Shown in pieces: positions 9,801-16,737 of a stretch of DNA of 33,594 nt; within the stretch, counting starts at the first letter, position 1; the number at the start of each line of letters is the position of its first letter. Both the position numbers and the translations under genes were made by a program. The notes below the pieces were generated by a model, which saw only the letters and a program-made list of their open reading frames with translations, had not been told where the DNA came from and did not search any database. Source of the DNA: UBA1149 sp963579235. GTDB lineage: Bacteria; Desulfobacterota; Binatia; UBA1149. Where the stretch lies: positions 1-33,594 of the forward strand of contig CAUZFM010000018.1 of the NCBI GenBank assembly GCA_963579235.1, given 5' to 3'.

Positions 9801-9969
9801 GCGCACTCGCGCCGGGCAGCACCGTGGAAACCGAGATGACCGGAAAGTCGACGGCCGGTAGTTCGCGGACCGGCAGGCGCGAGTAGCCAACGAGTCCTAC
9901 CGCGAGCAGCGACAGCGACAACACGGTGGCCAGGACGGGGCGCTTGATACAGATCTCGGGCAGGAACAT
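6877..9969 (-). CDS. RND-family multidrug efflux pump permease (HAE-1/AcrB-MdtB type)
   Basis: Proton-driven inner-membrane exporter, 1030 aa, the usual length. The N-terminus MFLPEICIKRPVLATVLSL is the typical RND start with the first membrane helix. The first large periplasmic loop follows (about 40-330), then TM helices 2-6 with the proton-relay motif GVVVDDAIIVVENIYRHMENG in TM4. GKEFLPQDDRGYF starts the second loop, and the second helix bundle ends in a basic tail. ATG 9969 is preferred over the longer frame to 10032, which runs into the adaptor gene. It begins 4 bp after the adaptor stop, so the two form one operon. No outer-membrane TolC-type gene is present here, so the pump presumably uses one encoded elsewhere. 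Substrate unknown. Confidence 0.94.
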   Translation of the reverse strand: MFLPEICIKRPVLATVLSLSLLAVGLVGYSRLPVRELPAVDFPVISVSTVLPGASAQVVETEITEVLEEELNGIEGVQFIRSVSTEQVSSITLQFELRRDIDSAAQDVRDKVARVRRRLPEDAQQPRVSKVDLDAQAIMWLALHSSTRNPFERMHMVDKVIKPLAQGVPGVGSVLVGGSNRKAIRIELNRSRLAAHGITVGDVERALMTRNVELPSGRVEGQWREFVVRTHGEVSSPEEFEELVITTRNGHPVRVGDVGEARYGFNNERTRARFNGTPTSGLGIVKQSGSNTLTVTGGVKDLHRRLDGQLPEGYQLDIAYDQSGFIEESVREVKQSLVVAGVLVLLVIFVFLQSMRTTLIPSITMPVAIMFAFGVLYFLDFSINNLTLLALTLVIGVVVDDAIIVVENIYRHMENGATRTQAAITASGEITFAVISTTLTLLAVFVPIAFMSGVVGRFFYEFGIAVAVAVSASSFVALTLTPMLCSRFLSVGSTTRREGVLGSMARRFDSDVEALSRGYRRALEWSLNHGRWLAALLLLAIVVSGLLFKSVGKEFLPQDDRGYFIAVISTPEGSTLDYQDRYQRQVEKLLDTTTEVATYFSILAITRGGPGKVNSGIMFVGLQPHDQRERSMAEVLGELRGRAASIAGADAYFLTSNALQRSRRSKPLQFVIQHNDFDELARQALLLKTALEGEPGFIDVDTDLEMNKPQLNVEIDREKAAALGISPLEIADSLRILLGGADVSRFRQGNERYDVILQLEAAHRLSPGDLSSIYVRTRSGELVTLENVVTVTEDVGPSEVIHYNRKRAVVVEANLEDLELGQAIERTSQLAADLLPQGFTTDLAGESREYARGSRGLSLTFLFAVMAIYLVLAAQFESFVQPITIMLALPLAVLGALAGLLVTGMTLNMYSFIGIIMLMGLVTKNSILLVDYINILRARGVEIREAILEAGSVRLRPILMTAFSTIFGILPIALGSGPGAESRRPLGVAVVTGMILSTVLTLMVVPVFYRATDRIVERFRSRKQKPQPEG

Positions 9970-9973
9970 CGCT

Positions 9974-11065
9974 TCAGTCGTCGAGGCCGGTGGCCACGGC
10001 GTCTCCGTCGGCCAGTCGATGTTGGCCCGCAATTACCACCTGCTCGCCGGCCTCCATGCCCGCGCGCAGCTCGACTCCCCCGAGAAGACGCTCACCCAGG
10101 GTCACGGGCCTGAGCAGGGCCTTGCCATCGGTGACCACGAACACCCAGTGCTCTCCGCCTGTGCCCAGGATGGCTTGCTCGGGGATAACCACGCTGTCGG
10201 GGCGTGACTCGAGCACCAGGCTCAGCTCCACGAACTGTCCGTCTCGAAGCAGGCCGTCCTGGTTGCTGACCTCGGCCTTGAGCCTCAGCTGCCGGGTTTC
10301 GCTGTCAACAGCGGGGTCTATGAACTTGACCACGCCCTCCACGACGTCGGATCGTCCGGGTACCGCGACACGAACGGGTGTGGACTCCTTGATCAGGGCC
10401 GCGTGCTTGTCAGGAACGCCAAAGCTTATTTCTACAGGCGTGGAGTCGGTGACAACGAGAAGGGTCGTGCCCGAGCGAACGAAGTTGCCGATGTCGTAGT
10501 GCCGGTATCCTGACTCGCCGTCGAAGGGGGCCAGCAGCCGGTACTCTTCGAGCCTGCGGGTGGCGAGGTCGACCGAGGCTTCGTTCTCGCGCACCGATGC
10601 CTGAGCCCCGAGGTGGTCGGCCCGGGCGGCCTCGAGTTCTTCGACCGATACCAGCTCGTCGCCGAAAAGCCGCTCGATCCTGGACTGCCGTTGCCTGCTG
10701 ACCACGGCGCGGGCCTCTGCGTTGTCCAGCGCCGCGCGGGCCACGTTGACCGACGCGCGGGCCTTGCTGTCGTCGAGTTGCACGAGCATCTGGCCCCGGG
10801 CGACGGTATCGCCTTCTACGAATCCCAGCCCGGTGATGACGCCGTCAACCTGCGGGCTTATTTCGGCCCTGAGGCTGGCCTTGACGTTGCCCACCGCGTC
10901 GAAGCGCACTTCGACCGCACGGCTTTCGGCTTCCGCGAGGGTGACGGCAGCGCGCCGTTCGGGCCGCGAAGAATCGTCGTCCGACCAGCCGCAGGCCGAC
11001 AGCACGAACGTGCAGCAAGAGGCCAGTACGATGAGCCGGCATGCGGATGAATTAAGGTCGAACAT
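9974..11065 (-). CDS. RND efflux periplasmic adaptor lipoprotein (membrane fusion protein)
   Basis: Links the RND permease to an outer-membrane channel in the periplasm, 363 aa. A lipoprotein signal peptide ends in the lipobox LSAC with Cys25 as the lipidated residue. The barrel-sandwich/lipoyl half-motifs (ISPQVDGVITGLGFVEGDTV and YRLLAPFDGESGYRHYDIGN) flank a coiled-coil hairpin (about residues 100-160). Beta-barrel (VEISFGVPDKHAALI) and membrane-proximal (PEQAILGTGGEHWVFVV) domains follow. Start ATG 11065 gives a proper signal peptide. It is the first gene of the two-gene efflux operon. No regulator gene is adjacent. Confidence 0.93.
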   Translation of the reverse strand: MFDLNSSACRLIVLASCCTFVLSACGWSDDDSSRPERRAAVTLAEAESRAVEVRFDAVGNVKASLRAEISPQVDGVITGLGFVEGDTVARGQMLVQLDDSKARASVNVARAALDNAEARAVVSRQRQSRIERLFGDELVSVEELEAARADHLGAQASVRENEASVDLATRRLEEYRLLAPFDGESGYRHYDIGNFVRSGTTLLVVTDSTPVEISFGVPDKHAALIKESTPVRVAVPGRSDVVEGVVKFIDPAVDSETRQLRLKAEVSNQDGLLRDGQFVELSLVLESRPDSVVIPEQAILGTGGEHWVFVVTDGKALLRPVTLGERLLGGVELRAGMEAGEQVVIAGQHRLADGDAVATGLDD

Positions 11066-11179
11066 GGCAACGATAGAAGATTAACGGGGCACCGCGCCGG
11101 CCGTGGAGAAGCCCAGTGTCCGAGATTAGCAGGCACACGGCAAACAGGTAGGGGTAAAACAGCCGCCACGGGGTTGTTC

Positions 11180-11207
11180 GCCCACTCACACGGGGGGGTG
11201 GGTGGGC
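11180..11207 (-). terminator. Hairpin downstream of the alpha/beta hydrolase gene
   Basis: GCCCACTCAC and GTGGGTGGGC form a 10-bp stem with one G-U wobble around an 8-nt loop, 18 bp beyond the stop of the minus-strand hydrolase. No clear U-tract follows, so termination is plausible but not proven. Confidence 0.45.
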
Positions 11208-11225
11208 CGGCTGTGCGCGTTGGTG

Positions 11226-12044
11226 TCAGCCGAGGTGATTAGAGAGCCAGGCGAGCAGGGCCCTGGTGGCCTCGGGGCGCAGTTCGAGGCCCGGCGAGCC
11301 GTTGTCCGATACTTCCTGCATCAGCGAAGAGTCGCTTCCCTCGATGCTGACGAGCGTGGTTTCGAGCTTCGAGCCCTCGTTGTGTTCGCGGGCGTCGAGC
11401 ACGAAACGCCCGTGCTGATACAGGTCATCGGGGTACTTGTCACCCACGACCAGTAGCAGCGGTGAAGTGAGCGACAACGCGAGCCGCTCGCCCACCTGGT
11501 TGCCCAGCAGGGCGACGCCCTTCAGGGGGTTGGCCTTCTCAAAGCGCTCGAATATGGCGCCTATGGTTGCGGTGCCGCTGCCGTGTCCGACCAGGAACAC
11601 GCGCTCGGTGTCTACGCGCGCGTGGTCGATGGCCCGCGTGTAGGCCTCCAGCGCGTTGGACCTGTCTGTGGCCCAGTGCCCGGGGCTGCTTCGGCCCGCA
11701 CCCGGCGCGTCAAAGCGGAAGACCGCGTAGCCGTTGTCTACCAGCAACTCGGCCAGGCGTTCATACACACCCTTGCCGAGTTCAAAGTCCGCTCCCGGCG
11801 GCCAGCCGTTTCGGTCCACGCGTCCACCCGGGGGAATCATGACCACCAGTGGCGCCAGCCCCGTTGACGGAAAATCCCACTGTGCGGCCAGCACGGCGTC
11901 CACGCTTTTGAACGTGGTCTGCACCGTGGACGGGCGCTTTTCGACCTTGTCGCCGCCCCCTGTGACGGCCGCCGTCGCTGCGCCTGCTGCCAGCAGCAGG
12001 CCGAAAGCCAGTGCTGCTATAGTTTTCGCTTCGCGAAGTACCAA
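11226..12044 (-). CDS. Exported alpha/beta hydrolase
   Basis: A 272-aa alpha/beta-hydrolase-fold protein with an N-terminal signal peptide (REAKTIAALAFGLLLAAGAATA) and therefore probably periplasmic or secreted. PLVVMIPPGG resembles the oxyanion-hole strand, DAPGAGRSS the usual turn, and GHGSG holds the likely nucleophile S156. LLLVVGDKYPDD may carry the acid; the catalytic His is not obvious. The start is unusual: TTG 12044 is chosen because a perfect GGAGGT (12051-12056) lies 6 nt upstream and it gives a clean signal peptide, whereas the longer frame to 12281 overlaps the peroxiredoxin gene almost entirely and is low complexity. It overlaps the peroxiredoxin 3' end by 28 bp, implying translational coupling. 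The substrate is unknown; esterase or dienelactone-hydrolase-like activity is a guess. Confidence 0.8.
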   Translation of the reverse strand: MVLREAKTIAALAFGLLLAAGAATAAVTGGGDKVEKRPSTVQTTFKSVDAVLAAQWDFPSTGLAPLVVMIPPGGRVDRNGWPPGADFELGKGVYERLAELLVDNGYAVFRFDAPGAGRSSPGHWATDRSNALEAYTRAIDHARVDTERVFLVGHGSGTATIGAIFERFEKANPLKGVALLGNQVGERLALSLTSPLLLVVGDKYPDDLYQHGRFVLDAREHNEGSKLETTLVSIEGSDSSLMQEVSDNGSPGLELRPEATRALLAWLSNHLG

Positions 12045-12676
12045 TCGGTGACCTCCAAGCCGGTGTCCCTGGTCCGCTTCTCGGCGTCGGGCACGGTGAG
12101 CGGTGGCGGTTGTATGACGTCGTCGCCTTCCTTCCATCCCTCGGGCGTGGCCACCGCGTGCTCGGTCGTGGTCTGCAGCGACACAAGCAGCCTGAAAATC
12201 TCGTCGACGCTGCGACCGTTGGTCAGCGGGTAGTAGACCATGGCACGCAGCAGGCCGTCGGGATCGATGACAAACACGCAACGAACGGTGGCCGTGTTAC
12301 TCGCGCCCGGGTGCAGCATGCCGTAGGCCGTGGCCACCGTGGTGTCGAGGTCGGCGATCAGGGGAAAGGGTATCTCGACGTCGAAGTTCGACTTGATGTT
12401 CTGCACCCAGGCTATGTGCGAGTAGATGCTGTCAATGGAAAGTCCGATGAGCTGCACGTCCCTGGCGGCAAACTCGTCGTTGCGGCGGGCGAACTCCATC
12501 AGCTCGGTGGTGCAGACCGGGGTGAAGTCGGCGGGATGTGAGAATAGCACCACCCACTTTCCCTTGAAGTCCTCGAGCTTGATAGGCCCGTGTGTTGATA
12601 CGGCGTCAAATCCGGGGGCGGGCTCAAGCAGCCTGGGCAGGGACGTTACTGCCTGTTCGGTAGTGGGTTCGTTCAT
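12017..12676 (-). CDS. Peroxiredoxin, Prx6/1-Cys type
   Basis: Thiol peroxidase reducing hydrogen peroxide, alkyl hydroperoxides or peroxynitrite in the cytoplasm, 219 aa. The peroxidatic site HPADFTPVCTTE places catalytic Cys55 with the conserved Pro and Thr. The downstream TVRCVFVIDPDG and RAMVYYPLTNGRSVDEI and the C-terminal dimerisation extension (TPEGWKEGDDVI) are typical of the Prx6 subfamily rather than the shorter AhpC type. No CP motif typical of 2-Cys enzymes is present. ATG 12676 has GGAGG 8 nt upstream. No dedicated reductase gene is adjacent. It is first in a two-gene unit with the exported hydrolase. Confidence 0.94.
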   Translation of the reverse strand: MNEPTTEQAVTSLPRLLEPAPGFDAVSTHGPIKLEDFKGKWVVLFSHPADFTPVCTTELMEFARRNDEFAARDVQLIGLSIDSIYSHIAWVQNIKSNFDVEIPFPLIADLDTTVATAYGMLHPGASNTATVRCVFVIDPDGLLRAMVYYPLTNGRSVDEIFRLLVSLQTTTEHAVATPEGWKEGDDVIQPPPLTVPDAEKRTRDTGLEVTDWYFAKRKL

Positions 12677-12722
12677 GTAGTGTGCCTCCGGTTCGGCGGC
12701 GGCCTGCCGCAGGTTCGGGCCT

Positions 12723-12752
12723 AATGTGCAGTACGGGTGGCTGTCTTGTCAA
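12723..12752 (-). promoter_or_regulatory. Candidate promoter for the peroxiredoxin operon
   Basis: Read on the minus strand, a perfect TTGACA (12752-12747) is followed after 18 bp by CACATT (12728-12723), a weak -10. The predicted start of transcription is about 40 bp upstream of the peroxiredoxin ATG. No OxyR-type site could be recognised. Confidence 0.4.
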
Positions 12753-12814
12753 GGCGCGGCAGCCCGGGCGGGCAGTATCGGGCCTTGATTATTGGTCGCA
12801 TGAACTCGGCGGGT

Positions 12815-14293
12815 TCAGAACTGTTCGTCGTCAAGCGGGCGGTACTGAAGTGCTTCGGACAGGTGCGCGCAGCTCACCTCGCTTTCGTCGGCGAGGTCGG
12901 CGATGGTGGACGACACGGCCTGCAGGCTGCGAGTTGACCGCGCCGACAGGTCCATGGCTTCGCTGGCCTTTCCCAGAAGTTCTTCTGCTGCCGAGGAAAA
13001 CGGCAGGTGCGTTCGGCCGCGCAGGTGGCGGCGCCCGGCCGCGCTTTGTACGCGCTTGCGGACGGTGGCCGAGTTTTCAGGGCTCGTGCCCGGGTCCAAC
13101 TCGGCAAAGCTGATCCTGGGCACGTGTACGTGCAGGTCTATGCGGTCGAGCAGCGGGCCGCTTATGCGATTCCTGTAACGCCGCAGTTGCTGGTCGCTGC
13201 AGCGACACTCGCGGCCCGTGCAGCCCTTGAAACCACAGGGGCAGGGGTTCGTGGCGGCAACGAGGAGAAAGTCGGCAGGGAAGGTCGCGCTGCCCGCCGC
13301 GCGACAGATGGTGAGCTCGGCCTCTTCGAGTGGCTGTCGCAGCTGGTTGAGAACCGCGGGCGAAAACTCGGGTAGTTCGTCGAGGAACAGTACACCGCGG
13401 TGGGACAGGCTGATTTCGCCCGGTCGTATGCCGGGCCCGCCTCCTCCCACCAGGCCGGGGCCGCTCACCGAGTGGTGGGGTGCGCGAAAGGGCCGCTCGG
13501 TCACCAGCGCGCCACGGGCCACACCCGCAACGCTATGCACGGCGGTGACCTCCATGGCTTCGGCCACCGACAGTGCCGGCAGCAAGCCGGGCAGCCTGCG
13601 CGCGAGCATGGTTTTGCCTGCGCCCGGCGGACCGCTCATGAGCATGTGGTGGCGGCCGGCAGCGGCGATCTCCAGTGCCCGGCGCGCCGATTGCTGACCG
13701 TGTACGTCGACGAGGTCGGAGTCGGCGCCGGTGCGCTCGGCCAGCAGCGCCTCGGCGTTGACCACCACCGGCGCCGCCTTGAAGCCCGAGCGCAGGAGCG
13801 AGAGGGTTTCGCCGAGGCTGTCGACACCGTACACGGCCAGGTCCCCGGCAAGCGCGGCCTCTTCGGCGTTGGCTCGTGGCAGCACCAGTCGCTCGAGCCC
13901 GCGGCGCGACGCGCACAGGGCGGCCGGTAGGGCACCGTTTACTGCGCGCACCTGCCCGTCCAGGCCGAGCTCTCCGAGAAAGGCCGTGCCACGCACCTGC
14001 TCGTTGTCGCTCAGCCCGGCGGCCGTAAGCAGGGCGATGGCGATCGACAGATCGAAGGCCGAGCCGGCCTTGCGTCGGGACGCCGGCGACAGGTTCACCA
14101 GCCCACGGCCGCGAGGAAAGTCAGGGGTGGTGGCCCTTATGGCCGATCGCACGCGCTCACGGCCCTCCCTGACGGCCGTGTCGGGCAGTCCCACGAAGGT
14201 GAGCTGGGGCAGGCCGGTGGAGACGCTGGCCTCCACGCGGACCAGGTAGCCCTCGACGCCTTCGTGCGCACAGGTATTGGTACAGGCCAGCAC
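12815..14293 (-). CDS. comM: YifB/ComM family Mg-chelatase-like AAA+ ATPase
   Basis: AAA+ helicase of the ComM/YifB family, 492 aa. ComM in naturally competent bacteria drives branch migration during integration of transformed DNA. An N-terminal Lon-S5-like domain (GLPQLTFVGLPDTAVREGRERV) is followed by the ATPase core with Walker A GPPGAGKTML, Walker B GVLFLDELPEF, and a Cys-rich insert NPCPCGFKGCTGRECRCS. The C-terminal Mg-chelatase subdomain ends RTLADL-like (SSTIADLADES). Start GTG 14293 fits the family N-terminus, although the G-rich stretch touches the start codon and is too close for an ideal Shine-Dalgarno. dprA, another transformation gene, lies 1.3 kb away on the other strand. Many non-competent bacteria also carry this gene. 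Confidence 0.93.
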   Translation of the reverse strand: MLACTNTCAHEGVEGYLVRVEASVSTGLPQLTFVGLPDTAVREGRERVRSAIRATTPDFPRGRGLVNLSPASRRKAGSAFDLSIAIALLTAAGLSDNEQVRGTAFLGELGLDGQVRAVNGALPAALCASRRGLERLVLPRANAEEAALAGDLAVYGVDSLGETLSLLRSGFKAAPVVVNAEALLAERTGADSDLVDVHGQQSARRALEIAAAGRHHMLMSGPPGAGKTMLARRLPGLLPALSVAEAMEVTAVHSVAGVARGALVTERPFRAPHHSVSGPGLVGGGGPGIRPGEISLSHRGVLFLDELPEFSPAVLNQLRQPLEEAELTICRAAGSATFPADFLLVAATNPCPCGFKGCTGRECRCSDQQLRRYRNRISGPLLDRIDLHVHVPRISFAELDPGTSPENSATVRKRVQSAAGRRHLRGRTHLPFSSAAEELLGKASEAMDLSARSTRSLQAVSSTIADLADESEVSCAHLSEALQYRPLDDEQF

Positions 14294-14320
14294 CCCCCTA
14301 ATCTGTCAGGTCGGGGCGTG

Positions 14321-14349
14321 GTTACTCAACGCCATGGGTGTAATATAAC
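14321..14349 (+). promoter_or_regulatory. Candidate promoter for the pabA/trpG-lipoprotein unit
   Basis: GTTACT (14321-14326, weak -35) and TATAAC (14344-14349, 5 of 6) are spaced by 17 bp in the only A+T-rich patch of the divergent comM-amidotransferase spacer. The start of transcription would fall about 45 bp before the ATG at 14403. Confidence 0.35.
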
Positions 14350-14402
14350 GGTGACTGGGCCGCGAGACAGTGATATTGAAAAGCCGGATACAGAAGAAGC
14401 CT

Positions 14403-14990
14403 ATGCTTGTGATGGTAGACAACTACGACTCGTTCACCTGGAACCTCGTGCAGTACCTCGGTGAACTCGGTGCCGATGTGGTTGTTCACCGTAACGACGA
14501 GGTAACTCCGGAAGAAATAGAACAGGCCGCGCCCCTCGGGGTGGTGGTGTCGCCGGGGCCGTGCACGCCGCGCGAGGCGGGCATCTCGGTTGAAGTCGTT
14601 CGTCGCTTCGCCGGCAAGCTACCCGTGCTCGGCGTCTGCCTGGGCCACCAGTGTATCGCGAGTGCCTTCGGCGGCAGGGTGGTGAGGGCCGACAGGCTGA
14701 TGCACGGCAAGACCTCGCCAGTTGAGCACGACGGCCGGGGCGTCTTCAGCGGCCTGCCCCAGGGCTTTATCGCCACGCGCTATCACTCACTGATAGTCGA
14801 GAGAGAAAGCCTGCCTGCCGAGCTCGAGGTCAGCGCGTGGACGGCCGAGGGCGAGATCATGGGCATACGCCACAAGCAGTTGCCGGTTGAAGGCGTGCAG
14901 TTTCATCCCGAGTCGATACTCACCAGCGAGGGCAAGGCGCTGCTCGGCAACTTTCTCGGCATGGTCACCGGTGGCGACTCGGGCCCATGA
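14403..14990 (+). CDS. pabA: Glutamine amidotransferase of aminodeoxychorismate/anthranilate synthase
   Basis: Class I glutamine amidotransferase, 195 aa, that supplies ammonia from glutamine to a chorismate-using partner for folate (PabB) or tryptophan (TrpE). MVDNYDSFTWNLVQYLGELG, VVSPGPCTPREAG, the nucleophile elbow GVCLGHQ (C79), and GVQFHPES (H168, E170) are all present, so the triad is complete. ATG 14403 is chosen because the family begins here and AGAAG precedes it; the frame continues 11 codons upstream to 14370 without conservation. No trpE, pabB or other trp gene is near, so it is an orphan subunit that may serve both pathways. The ATGA overlap with the next gene implies coupling. 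Confidence 0.92.
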   Translation: MLVMVDNYDSFTWNLVQYLGELGADVVVHRNDEVTPEEIEQAAPLGVVVSPGPCTPREAGISVEVVRRFAGKLPVLGVCLGHQCIASAFGGRVVRADRLMHGKTSPVEHDGRGVFSGLPQGFIATRYHSLIVERESLPAELEVSAWTAEGEIMGIRHKQLPVEGVQFHPESILTSEGKALLGNFLGMVTGGDSGP

Positions 14991-15529
14991 AGATTCGGCC
15001 CGCGCGGGCGCTCGGGCTGGCGTTGCTGGCCCTGCTGGTTGTTGTCGGCGGCTGTGGCCCGCGCCCGGCCCCCGGGCCGTCCGGCGGCGACTATTCGGAG
15101 CTGCCCTCGATCAGGCGAACGCCAGGCGGGGTGGCCGTACCCTCGGGCTACCAGGCAGCAGTCAGCCTTGGCTCGGCGGCCGATGGAGCGGTCGTGCTGC
15201 TGGCCGACCGGCTGCGCGACGGTGATTTTAGCCTGGCCCGGATGGGCAACAGGATAAAGGCCAACCGCAGGGTCACGCTCGAAGACGACAACAGTGTAGC
15301 CATGCTTGGACGCAGCTACCGGGTAGAAAGCGCCGAGGGTTCCAATCCTTTCGTGTTGCGGGTGGAAGCCGAAGTTTTCAATAGTGACGGCGGCGCGCTG
15401 CTGGCCCTTTCCTGGAGCAGCCCGGGGCTCGAGTTTTCGCTCGACACGCTCGAACGTTTCCTGCGTGATCTCGCAGCCGGCATCAACGCTGCCGGCAGCG
15501 GTGCGGCCGACCCGACCGACATTCATTAA
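14987..15529 (+). CDS. Putative lipoprotein of unknown function
   Basis: A 180-aa protein with a textbook lipoprotein signal: basic start KIRPAR, hydrophobic LGLALLALLVVV, then GGC with Cys23 as the predicted lipidated residue, followed by a Pro/Gly-rich linker (GPRPAPGPSGGDY). The mature part has alternating beta-like segments (RRVTLEDDNSVAMLGRSYRV, FVLRVEAEVFNSDGGALLAL) and a C-terminal amphipathic helix. I do not recognise the family. It overlaps the amidotransferase stop as ATGA, which points to co-translation, but no functional link is evident. Residue +2 after Cys is Gly, giving no inner-membrane Asp retention signal, so outer-membrane location is likely by inference. Confidence 0.8.
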   Translation: MKIRPARALGLALLALLVVVGGCGPRPAPGPSGGDYSELPSIRRTPGGVAVPSGYQAAVSLGSAADGAVVLLADRLRDGDFSLARMGNRIKANRRVTLEDDNSVAMLGRSYRVESAEGSNPFVLRVEAEVFNSDGGALLALSWSSPGLEFSLDTLERFLRDLAAGINAAGSGAADPTDIH

Positions 15530-15569
15530 CTCCAAGGTATTGCAGACCGGGGTCGCTCGGTAGTAGGCA

Positions 15570-16676
15570 ATGGGGGTGAGTATTCCCCCCGATGACGAAC
15601 TGTTGTGCCTGGTCGCTCTTTCCGACATGCGCGGAGCCTGGGGCGTACCCTGGCGTCGCCTGGTTGCCGATTTCGGGTCGGCGCGGGCGCTGTGGGCAGC
15701 CTCTGATGCCGAACTCGAGCTGGCGGGCTTCAACGAGCGTGGGCGGCGTCGCTTGCGCGTATTTAAGGCCTGGGAAACTCTGCGCCGCCGGCTCGACGGT
15801 TGGCGCCGGCAGCGGGTCGAGGTCTGCGGCCTGGGGGACGCCGCTTACCCCACCGCCCTGCTCACGGTGGAAGACGGTCCACTGGTCCTCTACTACCGGG
15901 GCGCCACTCCCTCTGTACACCGTCTGGCCGTAAGCGTGGTGGGCGCGCGCAAGGCCAGCGACTATGGGCTGCGCACAGCCCGCCGCCTGGGTCGCGAAGC
16001 GTCGGCTTGCGGGCTGGTGGTGGTGAGCGGCATGGCCCGGGGTATAGACTCCGAGGCGCAGCGCGGTGCGCTCGAAAACGGCTCGAGTGTGGCCGTGCTC
16101 GGGTGCAGCCCAGAGCGGCCTTACCCGCAGTCGAGCAGCAGGCTGTACCGGCAACTCCTGGAGCAAGGGACGGTGCTGAGCGAGTTTCCGCCGGGAACCG
16201 AGCTGGCCGCGTGGCAGTTTCCCCGGCGCAACCGGATAGTGACGGGCATGTCGGCGGCGACCGTGGTCATCGAGGCTGGCGAGGGAAGCGGCTCGCTGAT
16301 AAGCGCAAAACTGGCCTTGGCCCAGGGCCGGGAGTTGCTGGCAGTACCCGGCCCGGTCGACTCGCGGGTGTCGCGCGGCAGCAACGCGCTCATACGCGAT
16401 GGCTGCACACCTTTGCTCGAAATTACCGACCTGCTGGCCGCGCTGGGCTTGCAGGCAAGCGAGGCCCAGGGGCTCGAAATCAGCGCGAGGACAGCGAATT
16501 GCAGCCCCCCCGAACAACGCTTGCTCGACCTGCTAGCGTCCGAGTCTCTGCACATTGACGATGTGGTGAGAAGGACCGGGCTTGACCGTGCGGCGATATT
16601 GGCGTTGATAACGTCGCTTGAACTTATCGGTCTGATCAAGCGTCAGTCCAGTGGCAGCTACGCCCGCGTGGCGTGA
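15570..16676 (+). CDS. dprA: DNA-processing protein DprA
   Basis: Single-strand DNA-binding RecA loader that protects incoming DNA in natural transformation, 368 aa. An N-terminal SAM-like region (ALSDMRGAWGVPWRRLVADFG) precedes the Rossmann-type DprA core with VSVVGARKASDYG, GLVVVSGMARGIDSEAQRGAL, VAVLGCSPERPYP, FPPGTE and FPRRNRIVTGMS. A C-terminal winged-helix (DML1-like) domain is visible from about residue 310 (LLDLLASESLHIDDVVRRTG). ATG 15570 gives the family N-terminus. The gene precedes topA and trmFO, an order seen in many Firmicutes and deltaproteobacteria. In species without transformation DprA still occurs, so competence is not proven. Confidence 0.94.
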   Translation: MGVSIPPDDELLCLVALSDMRGAWGVPWRRLVADFGSARALWAASDAELELAGFNERGRRRLRVFKAWETLRRRLDGWRRQRVEVCGLGDAAYPTALLTVEDGPLVLYYRGATPSVHRLAVSVVGARKASDYGLRTARRLGREASACGLVVVSGMARGIDSEAQRGALENGSSVAVLGCSPERPYPQSSSRLYRQLLEQGTVLSEFPPGTELAAWQFPRRNRIVTGMSAATVVIEAGEGSGSLISAKLALAQGRELLAVPGPVDSRVSRGSNALIRDGCTPLLEITDLLAALGLQASEAQGLEISARTANCSPPEQRLLDLLASESLHIDDVVRRTGLDRAAILALITSLELIGLIKRQSSGSYARVA

Positions 16677-16737
16677 CGGCGATGATGGTATGTTGCCCAC
16701 TGACGCTGGACCAGGCCGATTGGTACAAGGAAGAATT

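Noticed and set aside
12045..12281. Longer start for the exported hydrolase
   Set aside because: The extension is Arg/His-rich, lies within peroxiredoxin and would bury the signal peptide; TTG 12044 with GGAGGT explains the start better.
15483..16517. 344-codon minus-strand frame antisense to dprA
   Set aside because: dprA motifs are clear; the antisense product has no family features and no ribosome-binding site.
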